Assembly (NCBI GenBank): GCA_030432905.1
Contig: JAUILU010000008.1
Span: forward strand, 1-64,000
Length of the DNA stretch: 64,000 bases
Source: Phycisphaerae bacterium
GTDB taxonomy: Bacteria; Planctomycetota; Phycisphaerae; Phycisphaerales; UBA1924
Reading direction: 5' to 3'
Part shown: positions 34,684 through 43,343 of the stretch, piece after piece
How positions within the stretch are numbered: position 1 is the first letter of the stretch
Layout: each line of letters begins with the position of its first letter
Made by a program: the position numbers and the translations under genes
Notes under the pieces: model-generated
Databases searched by the model: none
The model's input: only the letters and a program-made list of their open reading frames with translations
What the model was told of the DNA's origin: nothing

Positions 34684-36354
34684 TTACTGGCTCGGTTGGC
34701 GGACGGCGGCGATCGCGTTGCGGATCGCGGCGCGCTCGCTTCTTGCCACGTGCAGAGGCCGAGACCCGAGCCGGTGCGCAAGCTCGGCGAGCGTCAGCGG
34801 GTGACCCGCGGCGGTCGGCGCGAGCCCGAACCGCAGCCGCAGCAGCTCCGCGTGATCCTCACTCAGTGAATCCAGGCCCCGGCGCAAGCGAATATCGGGC
34901 TCGATCGTCGGCTGCCAGGTGCAGATCCGCTGCGTGAAGTCGGCGATGCGCTCGCTCGAACCGATCACTCGCCGGGCCCGGCCGGGCTGGGCCTGACTCA
35001 TGGGCTTGATCGAGAGGCGCTGCATCATGTCGCGCATGGCTTTGTCACACGCGAGCGAGACCGGCGCCGCGAGCCGGCCGCCGGTGGACGGGTGGTGTCG
35101 GTCGATCGCGGTGCACGTCGCCCGCATGAGCGAGCCCATCATCGCGCGCAGCTTGCTGCCCCCCACCGCCTCGGCCTCGTGCCCGAGCCGCGACTCGATC
35201 GTGCGTAGGATGTTGGGAAGCTGCGAACGCACAAGCTCGGCCTTGATGCGCGCCGCCCAGCGCAGATCGGTCTCGATGCGATCAACGTCCGGCGCGTGCA
35301 CGCCGTGCGCCTCGAGTCCCTCGATCGCCGACGCGGACCGGGCGCGGAGCGCGACGTAGATCTTCGCCCTCGCCTTCTCTTCGACGGGTGGCATCACCGT
35401 CACCGCGCGAGAGAGTGCGAGCAGATCCGCTAGCCCCGTCGGCCCAGGGTGCCCGATGCCCTCGCGCGCAAACTGCGACTCGACGCCGACCTCGTCTGGC
35501 GCGGTGTCGAGGCCGTCACGGATCGCGGGCAGGAGTTCGCGCAGCACCGCGGCTCGTTCATCGGCGGTCACGCGCTGGACCGCGGGCCTCGGTTTGCCGA
35601 GCCGTTCTGCGATCTCGCCCGGCTCGATGGATCGGCGCCAGGCGCGGTACGCGAAGCGGCGCTGCTTCGGGGTCAGCGGGCCTGACTCCTCGAAGATCGG
35701 GTCGTCGCTCTCCTGGTCGTGTTTGCGGAGGATCTGCCGGACTGTTTCGTGGCCCCGCCCGATCTCTTCGGAAACCTTGAGCGCCGCCTGATTGAGCGTT
35801 TTGCCCGTGCTGGCGACCTCGCGTGCAAGCTCGATGACCTTCTCGCGCGTGTCGTCGTCGAGGCGTGTGAAACTCGACGCAGATCGCAGCACGTCAGGGT
35901 GCCGACTCTCGAAGCTCTTGACCGCGTCCGTCGTGAACACAACCCGGGGTCTGCCAGAAGGCCCGATCACCCGCCGAGAGAGCAGGCCTTTTTTCCGGTA
36001 GCGCTCGAGCGTTTTCCGGCTCACGCTCCAACGCGAGCACAGGTCCTCCGGCGCGAGCGCACCGGCGACGTCGTGTATTGAGATTTTCGCGGCTGCGGAA
36101 AGATGCTCGGCGAGCGCCGCGAGCTCGCCCAGAAGATCCTGCCCGGAGATCATCGCCGATCCCGAGAGGTCCTTGCGGTAGCCGGTGACGCGGAAGACAA
36201 CGAAGTCCTCGGGGTAGTCCTGCTCGGGGTCGATGTCATCGACGAGCGATTCGGTGCGCGCAAGGTCCCTCAGCAGCGCGTGCTTCGGAGCGAAGCGCAG
36301 CTGTTTAGCGAGGTCCTCGATGGCCTCGACGGTGAGCCTTGGCAGGGGCGGCAC
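34684..36354 (-). CDS. Large multi-HTH, sigma-factor-like regulator
   Basis: 556 residues. Several DNA-binding units can be read: a MerR-like helix-turn-helix around residues 105-145 (LCSRWSVSRKTLERYRKKGL), a second around 185-210 (VSEEIGRGHETVRQILRKHD), a third (RRSIEPGEIAERLGKPRPAV), and at the C-terminus a sigma-70 region 4-like unit (LSEDHAELLRLRFGL, then LTLAELAHRLGSRPLHVARS). A clear sigma region 2 (-10 binding) is not obvious. It could be a diverged sigma factor or a sigma-derived regulator. It lies 20 bp after mqnA. Confidence 0.6.
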   Translation of the reverse strand: MPPLPRLTVEAIEDLAKQLRFAPKHALLRDLARTESLVDDIDPEQDYPEDFVVFRVTGYRKDLSGSAMISGQDLLGELAALAEHLSAAAKISIHDVAGALAPEDLCSRWSVSRKTLERYRKKGLLSRRVIGPSGRPRVVFTTDAVKSFESRHPDVLRSASSFTRLDDDTREKVIELAREVASTGKTLNQAALKVSEEIGRGHETVRQILRKHDQESDDPIFEESGPLTPKQRRFAYRAWRRSIEPGEIAERLGKPRPAVQRVTADERAAVLRELLPAIRDGLDTAPDEVGVESQFAREGIGHPGPTGLADLLALSRAVTVMPPVEEKARAKIYVALRARSASAIEGLEAHGVHAPDVDRIETDLRWAARIKAELVRSQLPNILRTIESRLGHEAEAVGGSKLRAMMGSLMRATCTAIDRHHPSTGGRLAAPVSLACDKAMRDMMQRLSIKPMSQAQPGRARRVIGSSERIADFTQRICTWQPTIEPDIRLRRGLDSLSEDHAELLRLRFGLAPTAAGHPLTLAELAHRLGSRPLHVARSERAAIRNAIAAVRQPSQ

Positions 36355-36374
36355 TCTTGTTTTTCCCCCTCAAC

Positions 36375-37235
36375 TTAGCCTGCGGCCAGCGCGTCGCTGA
36401 CATGCACAAGCCCGGCCCGTTCAACGAAGCTGCGCGCGGCGCACATCTCGATGAACCTTGTTGCTGCTTCCTGCGCACGATCGTTGTAGTCGTACAGGAG
36501 ACAGGAGCCGATGTACTTTCTTGCGAGGTCGACCGGCCATCGGTGCGTCGGCGCTTGAGCCGAGACGATGGCGTCGATCCGGGTCCGGTTGTGCCGACGC
36601 TGGCGGTCGAGCAGGACCGTGGCGGCGGCGATCTTCGGGTCACTCGCCCGATCAGACCGGCACATCCACACGGCATATACGAAGGGCAGCCCGGTCAGTT
36701 CCTTCCACGCCTCGCCAAGATCGAGCTGGTGCGGGTATCGGACAGCCGGGGGCGAGCCGGTCACCACCTTGTCCCCGATCAGCAGCATCGTCTCGGGCCA
36801 CTGGCCGCCCGTCGGATCGTCCGCGGGGGCGCCCTGTGCGATCGGGATCTGTTCGCGTGCGTCGTAGTCGATGATCCTTGGTTCGAGACCGTACATCTCA
36901 GCGAGGAGAAGTCGGCAGAGAACGACCGATGTATGGCTGTCGGTGTCGGCGTGGACCGAGGTGATCTGGTCAATCGGGACCTGGCTGTACAGGCGGACGG
37001 TCAGCGTCGGGCCGTCGGAGCCGATCATCCCGCAGGGCAGGATGGACATGGGTACAGCGGACTTGGCGGCATCGACGAGCGAGACCAGAGCCACGTCCAC
37101 CTCGTCGTTCTCGAGCAGAGGGATCAGGTTCGAGGGTACCGCTTTGACAAGCTCCGCCTCCCGAAGATCGTCCAGACCCTCGATCAGCGGGACAGTGTTC
37201 AGGTAGTTGACGCAGCCGATCCGCAGTGTTTCCAT
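36375..37235 (-). CDS. mqnA: Chorismate dehydratase (futalosine menaquinone pathway)
   Basis: 286 residues, the typical length for MqnA. LRIGCVNYLNTVPLIEGL and EVDVALVSLVDAAKS are the family's substrate-binding signatures (periplasmic-binding-protein fold), and WKELTGLPFVYAVWMCR is the conserved late motif. It converts chorismate to 3-enolpyruvyl-benzoate, first step of the futalosine route. This implies menaquinone as respiratory quinone, consistent with the nuo genes. Other mqn genes are not in the window. Confidence 0.93.
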   Translation of the reverse strand: METLRIGCVNYLNTVPLIEGLDDLREAELVKAVPSNLIPLLENDEVDVALVSLVDAAKSAVPMSILPCGMIGSDGPTLTVRLYSQVPIDQITSVHADTDSHTSVVLCRLLLAEMYGLEPRIIDYDAREQIPIAQGAPADDPTGGQWPETMLLIGDKVVTGSPPAVRYPHQLDLGEAWKELTGLPFVYAVWMCRSDRASDPKIAAATVLLDRQRRHNRTRIDAIVSAQAPTHRWPVDLARKYIGSCLLYDYNDRAQEAATRFIEMCAARSFVERAGLVHVSDALAAG

Positions 37236-37279
37236 CGCCTGTCAGTGTACCGGGGCCGATGAACCGATAGGACTCTGAG

Positions 37280-37933
37280 ATGACCCCTTCTGATGCCCTA
37301 AACCAATGCGACACCGGGATCTCTCTCTTAGGCGGCGGGGGTCACGCTCTGGTTGTCGCCGATTCGCTGCTCTCAGCGGGCCGATCGGTCGCCGGGTTCT
37401 TCGATGATGCCGACGATGCGGCGATCGGGACACCGGGGTTATCGGGCCAATGTGTGCCCTCGAAGCTCGGTGATCTCGAAAGCCTGACCGCAAGGTCGCT
37501 CGCTGGTAAGCCTTGGCTTGTGTGCCTCGGAGATCTGAAGCTTCGGCGCGGCTTGATCGATCGGCTGTACGCCGCCGAGGAAGATGCGGCGAGCGTCGTC
37601 CATCCGAATGCGATCGTCAGCGAGCAGGCGGTCATCGCGGGCGGCGTATTCGTTGGCCCGGGCGCGGTCATCAACGCGAGGGCCAGAGTGCTCGATCACG
37701 CGATCATCAACTCGGGGGCGATCGTTGAGCACGACTGCCTCATCGCCGAGAACGCCCACATCGCCCCGGGCGCGGTACTGGGCGGCAACGTCAAAGTCGG
37801 CAACGACACGCTGGTGGGTCTCGGCTCCCGCGTCCTGCCGGGCGTTTCGATCGGGCGTGGCTGCACCGTCGGAGCCGGGACGGTCGTCCTGAAAGACCTG
37901 CCCGACGGCGCCACGGCTGTTGGTGTCTGGTAA
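37280..37933 (+). CDS. PglD/NeuD-family sugar O/N-acyltransferase
   Basis: 217 residues. The N-terminal PglD domain starts with ISLLGGGGHALVVADSL, a nucleotide-sugar-binding Gly-rich loop, and the C-terminal half is a left-handed beta-helix of hexapeptide repeats (HPNAIVSEQAVIAGGVFVGP). His in SGAIVEHDCLI is the probable catalytic base. Such enzymes acetylate UDP-sugars or sialic acids for glycans. The end is short (ATAVGVW) where the family usually continues V-G-x-P-A-K. Divergent from mqnA; no glycan cluster alongside. Confidence 0.88.
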   Translation: MTPSDALNQCDTGISLLGGGGHALVVADSLLSAGRSVAGFFDDADDAAIGTPGLSGQCVPSKLGDLESLTARSLAGKPWLVCLGDLKLRRGLIDRLYAAEEDAASVVHPNAIVSEQAVIAGGVFVGPGAVINARARVLDHAIINSGAIVEHDCLIAENAHIAPGAVLGGNVKVGNDTLVGLGSRVLPGVSIGRGCTVGAGTVVLKDLPDGATAVGVW

Positions 37934-38008
37934 AGAGTCTTCAGAATCATTGAGCCGAAAAGAGTTCTGCTGTACCCTCGATTTTCGTGGGCTGGGGAGA
38001 CTTCAGCT

Positions 38009-38263
38009 ATGAATCGACTGATAACCGGATGTGCGGGTTCTCTGCTCGGCGTATCGCTCGCCGGAGTCGCGTCTTCTTAGATGAACATGTATCAGGCCGA
38101 CACGAGAATCCTGATAGATTCGACCGATTCTGCCGGGACGGGCGTAAGTGACAATCAAACGATCGGTTAGAACTTCATCAACGGGGTTCCGCAAGTGCCG
38201 CTCGGGTACGTCTCATACATCGAACTCGAAGAATTGAACTGCTTCAGCCAACCGTACATCTGA
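38009..38263 (+). pseudogene. Decayed copy of the neighbouring PEP-CTERM-like gene family (5' part only)
   Basis: From ATG 38009 a frame reads a signal-peptide-like start (MNRLITGCAGSLLGVSLAG), hits TAG at 38078, resumes, hits TAG at 38168, and ends at TGA 38263, right before the next gene. The last part (VSYIELEELNCFSQPYI) resembles the YDMFVEIEEPI region of the two intact paralogues downstream. The relic has a leader like theirs but lacks the C-terminal two thirds and the sorting tail. It is best read as a dying third copy of the tandem family. Confidence 0.6.
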
Positions 38264-38282
38264 TTCAACCGGAGACATAACG

Positions 38283-39047
38283 ATGAACAACTTGATCCGC
38301 TCGACTTATATCTTGCTGTTCCCGCTGGCAACAGGCTCGGCCCTTTCGCAGACCGTAACCATGTCAACCGTGCGGAACTTTTGTTATGCCACAGACTCTC
38401 AGGGCTATACGAATGACGACTGGGTTATCGCAGGCGATCCGGGAATAGCGCCGCATTCGTATGACATGTTCGTTGAACTCATCGAACCAATCCAAGGCCC
38501 AGGCGGAGCGCAGGCGTATCACAGGGCAGGCAATCGGGGACAAGTCGAATCAATCGGGAGTGTTTGGACAGGCTCCAACTCGTACTGGGTCGAGTACCCA
38601 GACTCTCTGGAAGTCGGGGCCGACGTAACCGACCCCGATGTGCACACCGGACCGGTTGCCCAGACAAACCACTACGTCTGGTTCACGCTTGATCATCCCA
38701 TGGAGGTTGAGGTCGATGCGACGTTTCGCACCGATCTGATTGAGCCATATGGAATCGGTAATCTTGAGGGCTTTGATATATCGATTTACCAGAAGACCGA
38801 CCTGCTGTTTTCAACCGGATTCGATGCGTATGCAAGCGGTGTGGATCAAACTTATAGCGGGAGTCTGCTCTTAGAGCCGGGGGACTATGTAATGTGGGCA
38901 GTCGGCGCGCTCCGCGCAAAGGAAAACTTCGGCTACCGCAACGCCTCGGCGAGCTACGAGTACAGCGTCACTTTCGTGCCGGCACCCGCGTCCGCGGCCA
39001 CGCTTCTCGCTGCGGGTTTCTTATTTAGAAGATCGAGAACAGGCTGA
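38283..39047 (+). CDS. PEP-CTERM-like secreted protein, tandem paralogue 1
   Basis: 254 residues. Signal peptide to about residue 22 (ending ATGSALS), then a beta-rich body with the phrases YDMFVELIEPI, AYHRAGNRGQVESIGSVWTG, VEVDATFRTDL and SGVDQTYSGSLLLEPGDYVM, nearly all matched in the next gene. The tail VPAPASAATLLAAGFLFRR is a PEP-CTERM-like sorting signal. The body looks like a carbohydrate-binding or lectin-like beta-sandwich, but this is only a guess. Likely displayed on the surface. Confidence 0.85.
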   Translation: MNNLIRSTYILLFPLATGSALSQTVTMSTVRNFCYATDSQGYTNDDWVIAGDPGIAPHSYDMFVELIEPIQGPGGAQAYHRAGNRGQVESIGSVWTGSNSYWVEYPDSLEVGADVTDPDVHTGPVAQTNHYVWFTLDHPMEVEVDATFRTDLIEPYGIGNLEGFDISIYQKTDLLFSTGFDAYASGVDQTYSGSLLLEPGDYVMWAVGALRAKENFGYRNASASYEYSVTFVPAPASAATLLAAGFLFRRSRTG

Positions 39048-39094
39048 ACCACAGGCTGCTCGACCTCGTAGGAATCTCCAAGGGAGACACGACA

Positions 39095-39859
39095 ATGAAC
39101 AGATACGCCGCAGCGATCCATCTGCTGCTGTGCCCCACGATCGCGGGCTCGGCACTCTCGCAGACTGTTACCGACGCGTCTGCAACGATTTTGAACTACT
39201 CAATCGACTCGGTAGGGAACGGCAACGATGACTGGTTCATCAGCGCCGACCCATCGGCTGGCCTTGTCGTGTATGACATGTTTGTTGAGATCGAAGAACC
39301 GATCAGGCCCCCCTTCGCCCCGCCGAGCTTCCACAGGGCGAGCAACCAGGGCCAGGTCGAAACCATCGGCGACGTCTGGACCGGCTTTGCCTCGTACTCG
39401 GTCGAGTACCCGGACACACTCGACCTCGGGACAAACATCGGCGACCCCAACATCGTTTCAGGCTCAGTCGCCATGACATTTGTCAATGTATCATTCACAC
39501 TTGACGAGCCCACAGCCGTAGAACTCGACGCGGCGTTCCGCACGGACCTCAACCAGCCGTTCGATCCGATCATCCTCGATGGGTTCTCTGCATCGATCAG
39601 CCAAGACGGCTTGGCACTGCTGACCACCGGCTTCGACTATCTTGCCAGCGGCGTGGACCAGTCGTTCAGCGGAAGTGTCCTGCTTCAACCCGGTGACTAC
39701 GAATTCCGCGCAGCCGGCCAACTGGCCGCGCTGGAAGAATTCGGCTACCGCAGCGCCTCGGCGAGCTTCGACTACTCACTCACGTTCGTCCCGGCGCCTG
39801 CGTCGGCAGGCTTGCTGCTCGGCGCAGGACTCCTCACACGCAGAAGGCGCCCAGCTTAG
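39095..39859 (+). CDS. PEP-CTERM-like secreted protein, tandem paralogue 2
   Basis: 254 residues, exactly the same length as paralogue 1, and collinear: YDMFVEIEEPI, SFHRASNQGQVETIGDVWTG, VELDAAFRTDL, SGVDQSFSGSVLLQPGDYEF, and tail VPAPASAGLLLGAGLLTRRR. The two differ most in the middle (ligand-exposed?) stretch. A ribosome-binding site (AAGGGAG) lies about 9 nt before the ATG. A recent tandem duplication with diversification. Confidence 0.86.
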   Translation: MNRYAAAIHLLLCPTIAGSALSQTVTDASATILNYSIDSVGNGNDDWFISADPSAGLVVYDMFVEIEEPIRPPFAPPSFHRASNQGQVETIGDVWTGFASYSVEYPDTLDLGTNIGDPNIVSGSVAMTFVNVSFTLDEPTAVELDAAFRTDLNQPFDPIILDGFSASISQDGLALLTTGFDYLASGVDQSFSGSVLLQPGDYEFRAAGQLAALEEFGYRSASASFDYSLTFVPAPASAGLLLGAGLLTRRRRPA

Positions 39860-39887
39860 CTCTACCGATTAAACTCGCTGCCGTGAC

Positions 39888-40544
39888 TCAGCGTCTGCGG
39901 CGGGCCGCACCTGCCCCAGCCAGAACGAGCAGCGAGGCGCTCATCGGCGCGGGCACGATGGTCAAAAAGGGCATATGAAGCAGCGGCGGATAGCCGTACG
40001 GTGTATCACCAGGCGATCCGTCCGAATTCTGATACCACAGAATCTCTGGAAACGGAGAGCCCGAGTAAGCACCCGTGAACTGACCGTTAATAGTCAACTC
40101 ACCGAATAGAGTTCTTGGAGTGTCCTCTGTGATGAGTATCTGATATGTGTAAACGAGCAATGGATTGCTGCGATCCGGGCCTCCGTTGTTGTTGAGCGGC
40201 GGCAACCGATTCTCACCCTCAGCACCAACTATTGAGCTACCAACAACGACTCCATCGTCTGCCGGGCCGGTGAACTGATTATCAAATGCCGGTTGAAACG
40301 AGTTGTTAAAGACTTGGATTCCAGAATCGCCCTGGTGGCCAATATCAAACCCAACACCGCTCACCGTTGCCAAAATGGTTTTGGTCGGATCAGGGTCTAG
40401 CAACTCGGCAACAACCGACCACGTAACAACATCTCCAAGACCAGCGGTATTGCGATCTGGGTACGACGCGATCACCAGCCTTGTCTGGGCAAACGCAGAT
40501 CCCGTACACAACACAACACCAGCGGCTACGACCTGCCTTCTCAT
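39888..40544 (-). CDS. PEP-CTERM-like secreted protein, unrelated body
   Basis: 218 residues. Signal peptide (MRRQVVAAGVVLCTGSAFA), body beta-rich with Asn/Gly-rich loops (DNQFTGPADDGVVVGSSIVG), tail VPAPMSASLLVLAGAGAARR. The body does not match the adjacent tandem pair. GGAGGAG sits about 8 nt before the start. AT-richer than the conserved genes nearby. Function unknown; surface display is inferred from the tail. Confidence 0.82.
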   Translation of the reverse strand: MRRQVVAAGVVLCTGSAFAQTRLVIASYPDRNTAGLGDVVTWSVVAELLDPDPTKTILATVSGVGFDIGHQGDSGIQVFNNSFQPAFDNQFTGPADDGVVVGSSIVGAEGENRLPPLNNNGGPDRSNPLLVYTYQILITEDTPRTLFGELTINGQFTGAYSGSPFPEILWYQNSDGSPGDTPYGYPPLLHMPFLTIVPAPMSASLLVLAGAGAARRRR

Positions 40545-40630
40545 ACCTTGCTCCTCCCATGTAAACGGCAGAGTACCAAGGCAGACGAGAACCGCCTACG
40601 CAGGTTTTCTATTTACATGCATTTTATACG

Positions 40631-41041
40631 CTACTGGCCCCGGCTGGCGTCGCGCAGCGAGCGTGCGCGGTCGAACAGCTCGCTCTCGGCTTCCATCGAT
40701 TCGGCGGTGCCGGGCTGGGGGAGCTCGGTCATGTCGAAGTGCCAGTCGAGCTTGGTTTTGATACGCCACGGGGCCGCGATCGCGAACAGGTCGATCACGG
40801 GGTACTCCCAGAACGGCGCGACCGCTTCTCGCTCGGTCGCGATCGGCTCGAAGCCCTCGCGCTGCAGTCGCACGTCGTACACGCCGAAGTGCTTGAACCC
40901 GGTCTCCACCGGCGTCCTGCCGATCTCTTCGTCGTTGAGGATCACCAGCGCGCCGGGCGGCTCGGATGTGATCGTCACGGTCCGCTCGAGACAACCGCCG
41001 AGCACGGGAACAGTCAGCAACAAGGCCGCGGCTCGTTTCAT
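40631..41041 (-). CDS. PEGA-domain lipoprotein
   Basis: 136 residues. Lipoprotein signal ending VPVLGGC. The mature start TVTITSEPPGALVILNDEEI and following RTPVETGFKHFGVYDVRLQREGFEP are a PEGA domain (surface or cell-wall-associated beta-sandwich). It overlaps lptB by 4 bp (ATGA), so the lipoprotein is produced together with LptB. An LPS-export accessory role is possible but unproven. Confidence 0.85.
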   Translation of the reverse strand: MKRAAALLLTVPVLGGCLERTVTITSEPPGALVILNDEEIGRTPVETGFKHFGVYDVRLQREGFEPIATEREAVAPFWEYPVIDLFAIAAPWRIKTKLDWHFDMTELPQPGTAESMEAESELFDRARSLRDASRGQ

Positions 41042-41919
41042 CGGCGCGTCGCCTGTCTCGGGCGGTCCTGACCGGGGCGATCCGCTTTCGACGGGCCGGG
41101 CTTGCCCGGCTTTGAATCGAGAGGCTTGGCGTCGGTCGGTCGGCTCGAACGGTTGCCGGACCGTGTCTCGGCGGGCTTGTAGTCCTCGTCGAACTCGTCG
41201 CCTCGGAAGAGCGAACCAAGGTACACACGCTTGACGAGATCGTCGTTGATGAGTTCTTTCGGCGTGCCCTCGGCGAACGCCTTGCCCTCGTCGATGATGT
41301 ACGCCCTATCGCACACGCGGAGCGTCTGCTGCACGTTGTGATCCGTGATGAGAAACGCGATGCCCTGCTGCGCGAGTTTCTTGATCTCGGCCTGGAGCTG
41401 CTCGACCGCGATGGGGTCGACGCCGCTGAATGGCTCGTCGAGCAGGATAAGCTTGGGCTGGGTCACCAGAGACCGCGCGATCTCGAGCTTGCGCCGCTCG
41501 CCGCCCGAGCAGGTGCGGGCCTGCTCCTTGGCCTTGTGGGTCAACCCGAACTGCGCCAGAAGCTCCGAGGCCCGGCGTTTACGCTCGCGCCTGCCCAGCG
41601 GCAAAGTCTCAAGGATCGCCATCAGGTTCTGCTCGCAGGTCAGCCTCTGGAAGACGCTGGGTTCCTGCGAGAGGTAGCCCATGCCGAGGCGTGCGCGCTT
41701 GAACATGGGCAGGTCGGTAACGTCGTGGCCGTCGAAGACGACCTTGCCGCCGTCGGCCTCGATCATGCCAATGGTCATGCGGAAGCTGGTGGTCTTGCCC
41801 GCGCCGTTGCGCCCGAGCAGGCCCACGATCTCCGCGCTGCCGACCGAGAACGAAACCCCCTCGACGACCCTGCGGTCGTGGTACGACTTCTCAAGCTGGT
41901 GCGTCTGGAGCAGTGCCAC
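41038..41919 (-). CDS. lptB: LPS export ABC transporter ATP-binding protein
   Basis: 293 residues, about 50 longer than usual LptB (~240). Walker A GRNGAGKT at 36-43, signature CSGGE at 137-141, Walker B LILLDEP at 157-163, H-loop in ITDHNV. The sequence GVDPIAVEQLQAEIKKLAQQ is LptB-like. The extra C-terminal tail is basic and Pro/Lys/Arg-rich (SKPGKPGPSKADRPGQD), probably disordered. It would power the two LptF/G permeases at 27.7-30.5 kb. Overlaps the PEGA lipoprotein. Confidence 0.94.
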   Translation of the reverse strand: MALLQTHQLEKSYHDRRVVEGVSFSVGSAEIVGLLGRNGAGKTTSFRMTIGMIEADGGKVVFDGHDVTDLPMFKRARLGMGYLSQEPSVFQRLTCEQNLMAILETLPLGRRERKRRASELLAQFGLTHKAKEQARTCSGGERRKLEIARSLVTQPKLILLDEPFSGVDPIAVEQLQAEIKKLAQQGIAFLITDHNVQQTLRVCDRAYIIDEGKAFAEGTPKELINDDLVKRVYLGSLFRGDEFDEDYKPAETRSGNRSSRPTDAKPLDSKPGKPGPSKADRPGQDRPRQATRR

Positions 41920-41968
41920 TGGTCAGAAGTGTATCCGCTCAGCGGGGTCCCGTTCGAGCCCCGAATCC

Positions 41969-42394
41969 CTACGTTTGAGGCTGGATAAACCGGATCGTCA
42001 TCGGGTAGCGGAAATACTCGCCCCTGTTCGTGCTCATGATCGCCATGATCATCCCGACGATCGAGAGCACGTATGGCAAGAAGATGAGCGGGATCAGGAT
42101 GATGATCCCCAGCCCGAGCGTCAGGATCGCGAAGATGACCCCGATGATCGGGAGCACAAACGAGTAGATCGAGATCGAGATGTGGAAGTTGACCGCCTCC
42201 CGGCCGTGGTCATCGATGAACGCCGAGCCCTCGCGCTTGTTCATCCACATGATGATCGGGATCACAACAGCCAGATACGGGAAGACGAGGTGCGCCAAGA
42301 TCGAGAGGTGCATCAGCACCGCGTAGTTCTTGTCGTCGCTCGTGACAGACTGATCGACGTAGGCCCCGGGTGTCGGCGTGGTATTCGAGTTCAT
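41969..42394 (-). CDS. DUF4870 membrane protein, copy 1
   Basis: 141 residues from ATG 42394. Three or four helices and the DUF4870 phrases YAVLMHLSILAHLVFPY, FIDDHGREAVNFHISISIYS and a GEYFRYPMTIRF end. The family is a small Tic20-like membrane protein of unknown function. It is tandem with a second copy (same strand, 13 bp away). Confidence 0.88.
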   Translation of the reverse strand: MNSNTTPTPGAYVDQSVTSDDKNYAVLMHLSILAHLVFPYLAVVIPIIMWMNKREGSAFIDDHGREAVNFHISISIYSFVLPIIGVIFAILTLGLGIIILIPLIFLPYVLSIVGMIMAIMSTNRGEYFRYPMTIRFIQPQT

Positions 42395-42407
42395 CGCGCC
42401 TCCTCGC

Positions 42408-42857
42408 CTAGACGACCCTGAAGCACATCGGGTAGCGGAAGTACTTGCCCTTCGACGCGGCCACACCGCCCATGATGCCACCGACGATGGCCAACGCGGG
42501 AACGCCGAAGATCAGCAGCGGGATCCCGAGGCCGCAAACAAAGATGAGCGGGATGCAGATCAGCGAAAGAAAGATGAGGCTGATCTGGAAGTTGAGCGAT
42601 TCCTTGCCCTGGTCATCAATGAACGCGGACTCGTCGTTCTTGATCTGCCACATCGCCAGCGCCACCAGCGGCGGGATCACGAAGGTCGCCCCAGAACTGA
42701 AGATCACCGAGATAGCCGCGATCAGGGGCGCAAAGTGGCACCACGCCGCGTAGCTCCGAAAGCCGTCGCTCAGCCCAGTCGCATACAGCAGCCCGCTGCT
42801 GGGATCGACGCTGTAGCCCTCTGCGGGGCCCGGGTTCTTGGGATTCGACTCGTTCAC
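42408..42857 (-). CDS. DUF4870 membrane protein, copy 2
   Basis: 149 residues from a GTG start. Shares with copy 1 the FIDDQGKESLNFQISLIFLS segment and the GKYFRYPMCFRV end, so the two are a tandem duplication. The N-terminus differs (short hydrophilic stretch, then YAAWCHFAPLIAAISVIF). Function unknown. Confidence 0.87.
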   Translation of the reverse strand: MNESNPKNPGPAEGYSVDPSSGLLYATGLSDGFRSYAAWCHFAPLIAAISVIFSSGATFVIPPLVALAMWQIKNDESAFIDDQGKESLNFQISLIFLSLICIPLIFVCGLGIPLLIFGVPALAIVGGIMGGVAASKGKYFRYPMCFRVV

Positions 42858-42882
42858 TGACTGCCCCCACCTCTAGAAAAGG

Positions 42883-43299
42883 TCACTCCGGCTTTGATTC
42901 GGAATCGGGCGTCGGCGATTGCAGGGTTGAGAGATCAAGCCCGCATTCGGGGCAGGCACGGGCGTTCGACCCGGCCAGGTCGTACCGGCAGCCGGGGCAG
43001 CTTGGTTTGGGGATCGGGACCATCCAGGCCGCGATCCGGCGGGCCTTAACCAGCATCCAGACCCCGACGACCAGATACAAAGCGCCCTGAATCAGATTCA
43101 CGATCATCCAAGGCTGCTCGTAGACAAACCCGGATCGCACGCCGGTGACCGGGACGATGTACGTCTGCCACAGAATGACGATCGCTTGATTGATGACCTG
43201 GAAAGGCCGCGTGATGAGCAGCCAGAGCCCGAGCAGCCGAACCACCGCGGTGATCGCGAGGCGGTAGCGGACAACGGTCTTGAGATCGTGCTGGATCAT
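42883..43299 (-). CDS. Membrane protein with C-terminal zinc ribbon, cluster member 1
   Basis: 138 residues from ATG 43299 (a GTG at 43347 overlapping the upstream stop is also possible). Two or three helices, then the ribbon CPGCRYDLAGSNARACPECG. The N-terminus (short tail then VVRLLGLWLL-like helix) parallels the two genes upstream, suggesting one duplicated family. Function unknown. Confidence 0.7.
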   Translation of the reverse strand: MIQHDLKTVVRYRLAITAVVRLLGLWLLITRPFQVINQAIVILWQTYIVPVTGVRSGFVYEQPWMIVNLIQGALYLVVGVWMLVKARRIAAWMVPIPKPSCPGCRYDLAGSNARACPECGLDLSTLQSPTPDSESKPE

Positions 43300-43343
43300 C
43301 TGCCCCCCATGATCTCCAAAGACCACACCGAGCACAAGTTGGT

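Noticed and set aside
37280..37933. Frameshifted or truncated PglD
   Set aside because: The hexapeptide helix is complete; only the last few residues differ from the family, so it is probably functional.
38009..38263. Stop-codon recoding (TAG readthrough) in the relic gene
   Set aside because: Two different stop types occur, no other gene here uses in-frame TAG, and the copy lacks its C-terminal part; decay is simpler.
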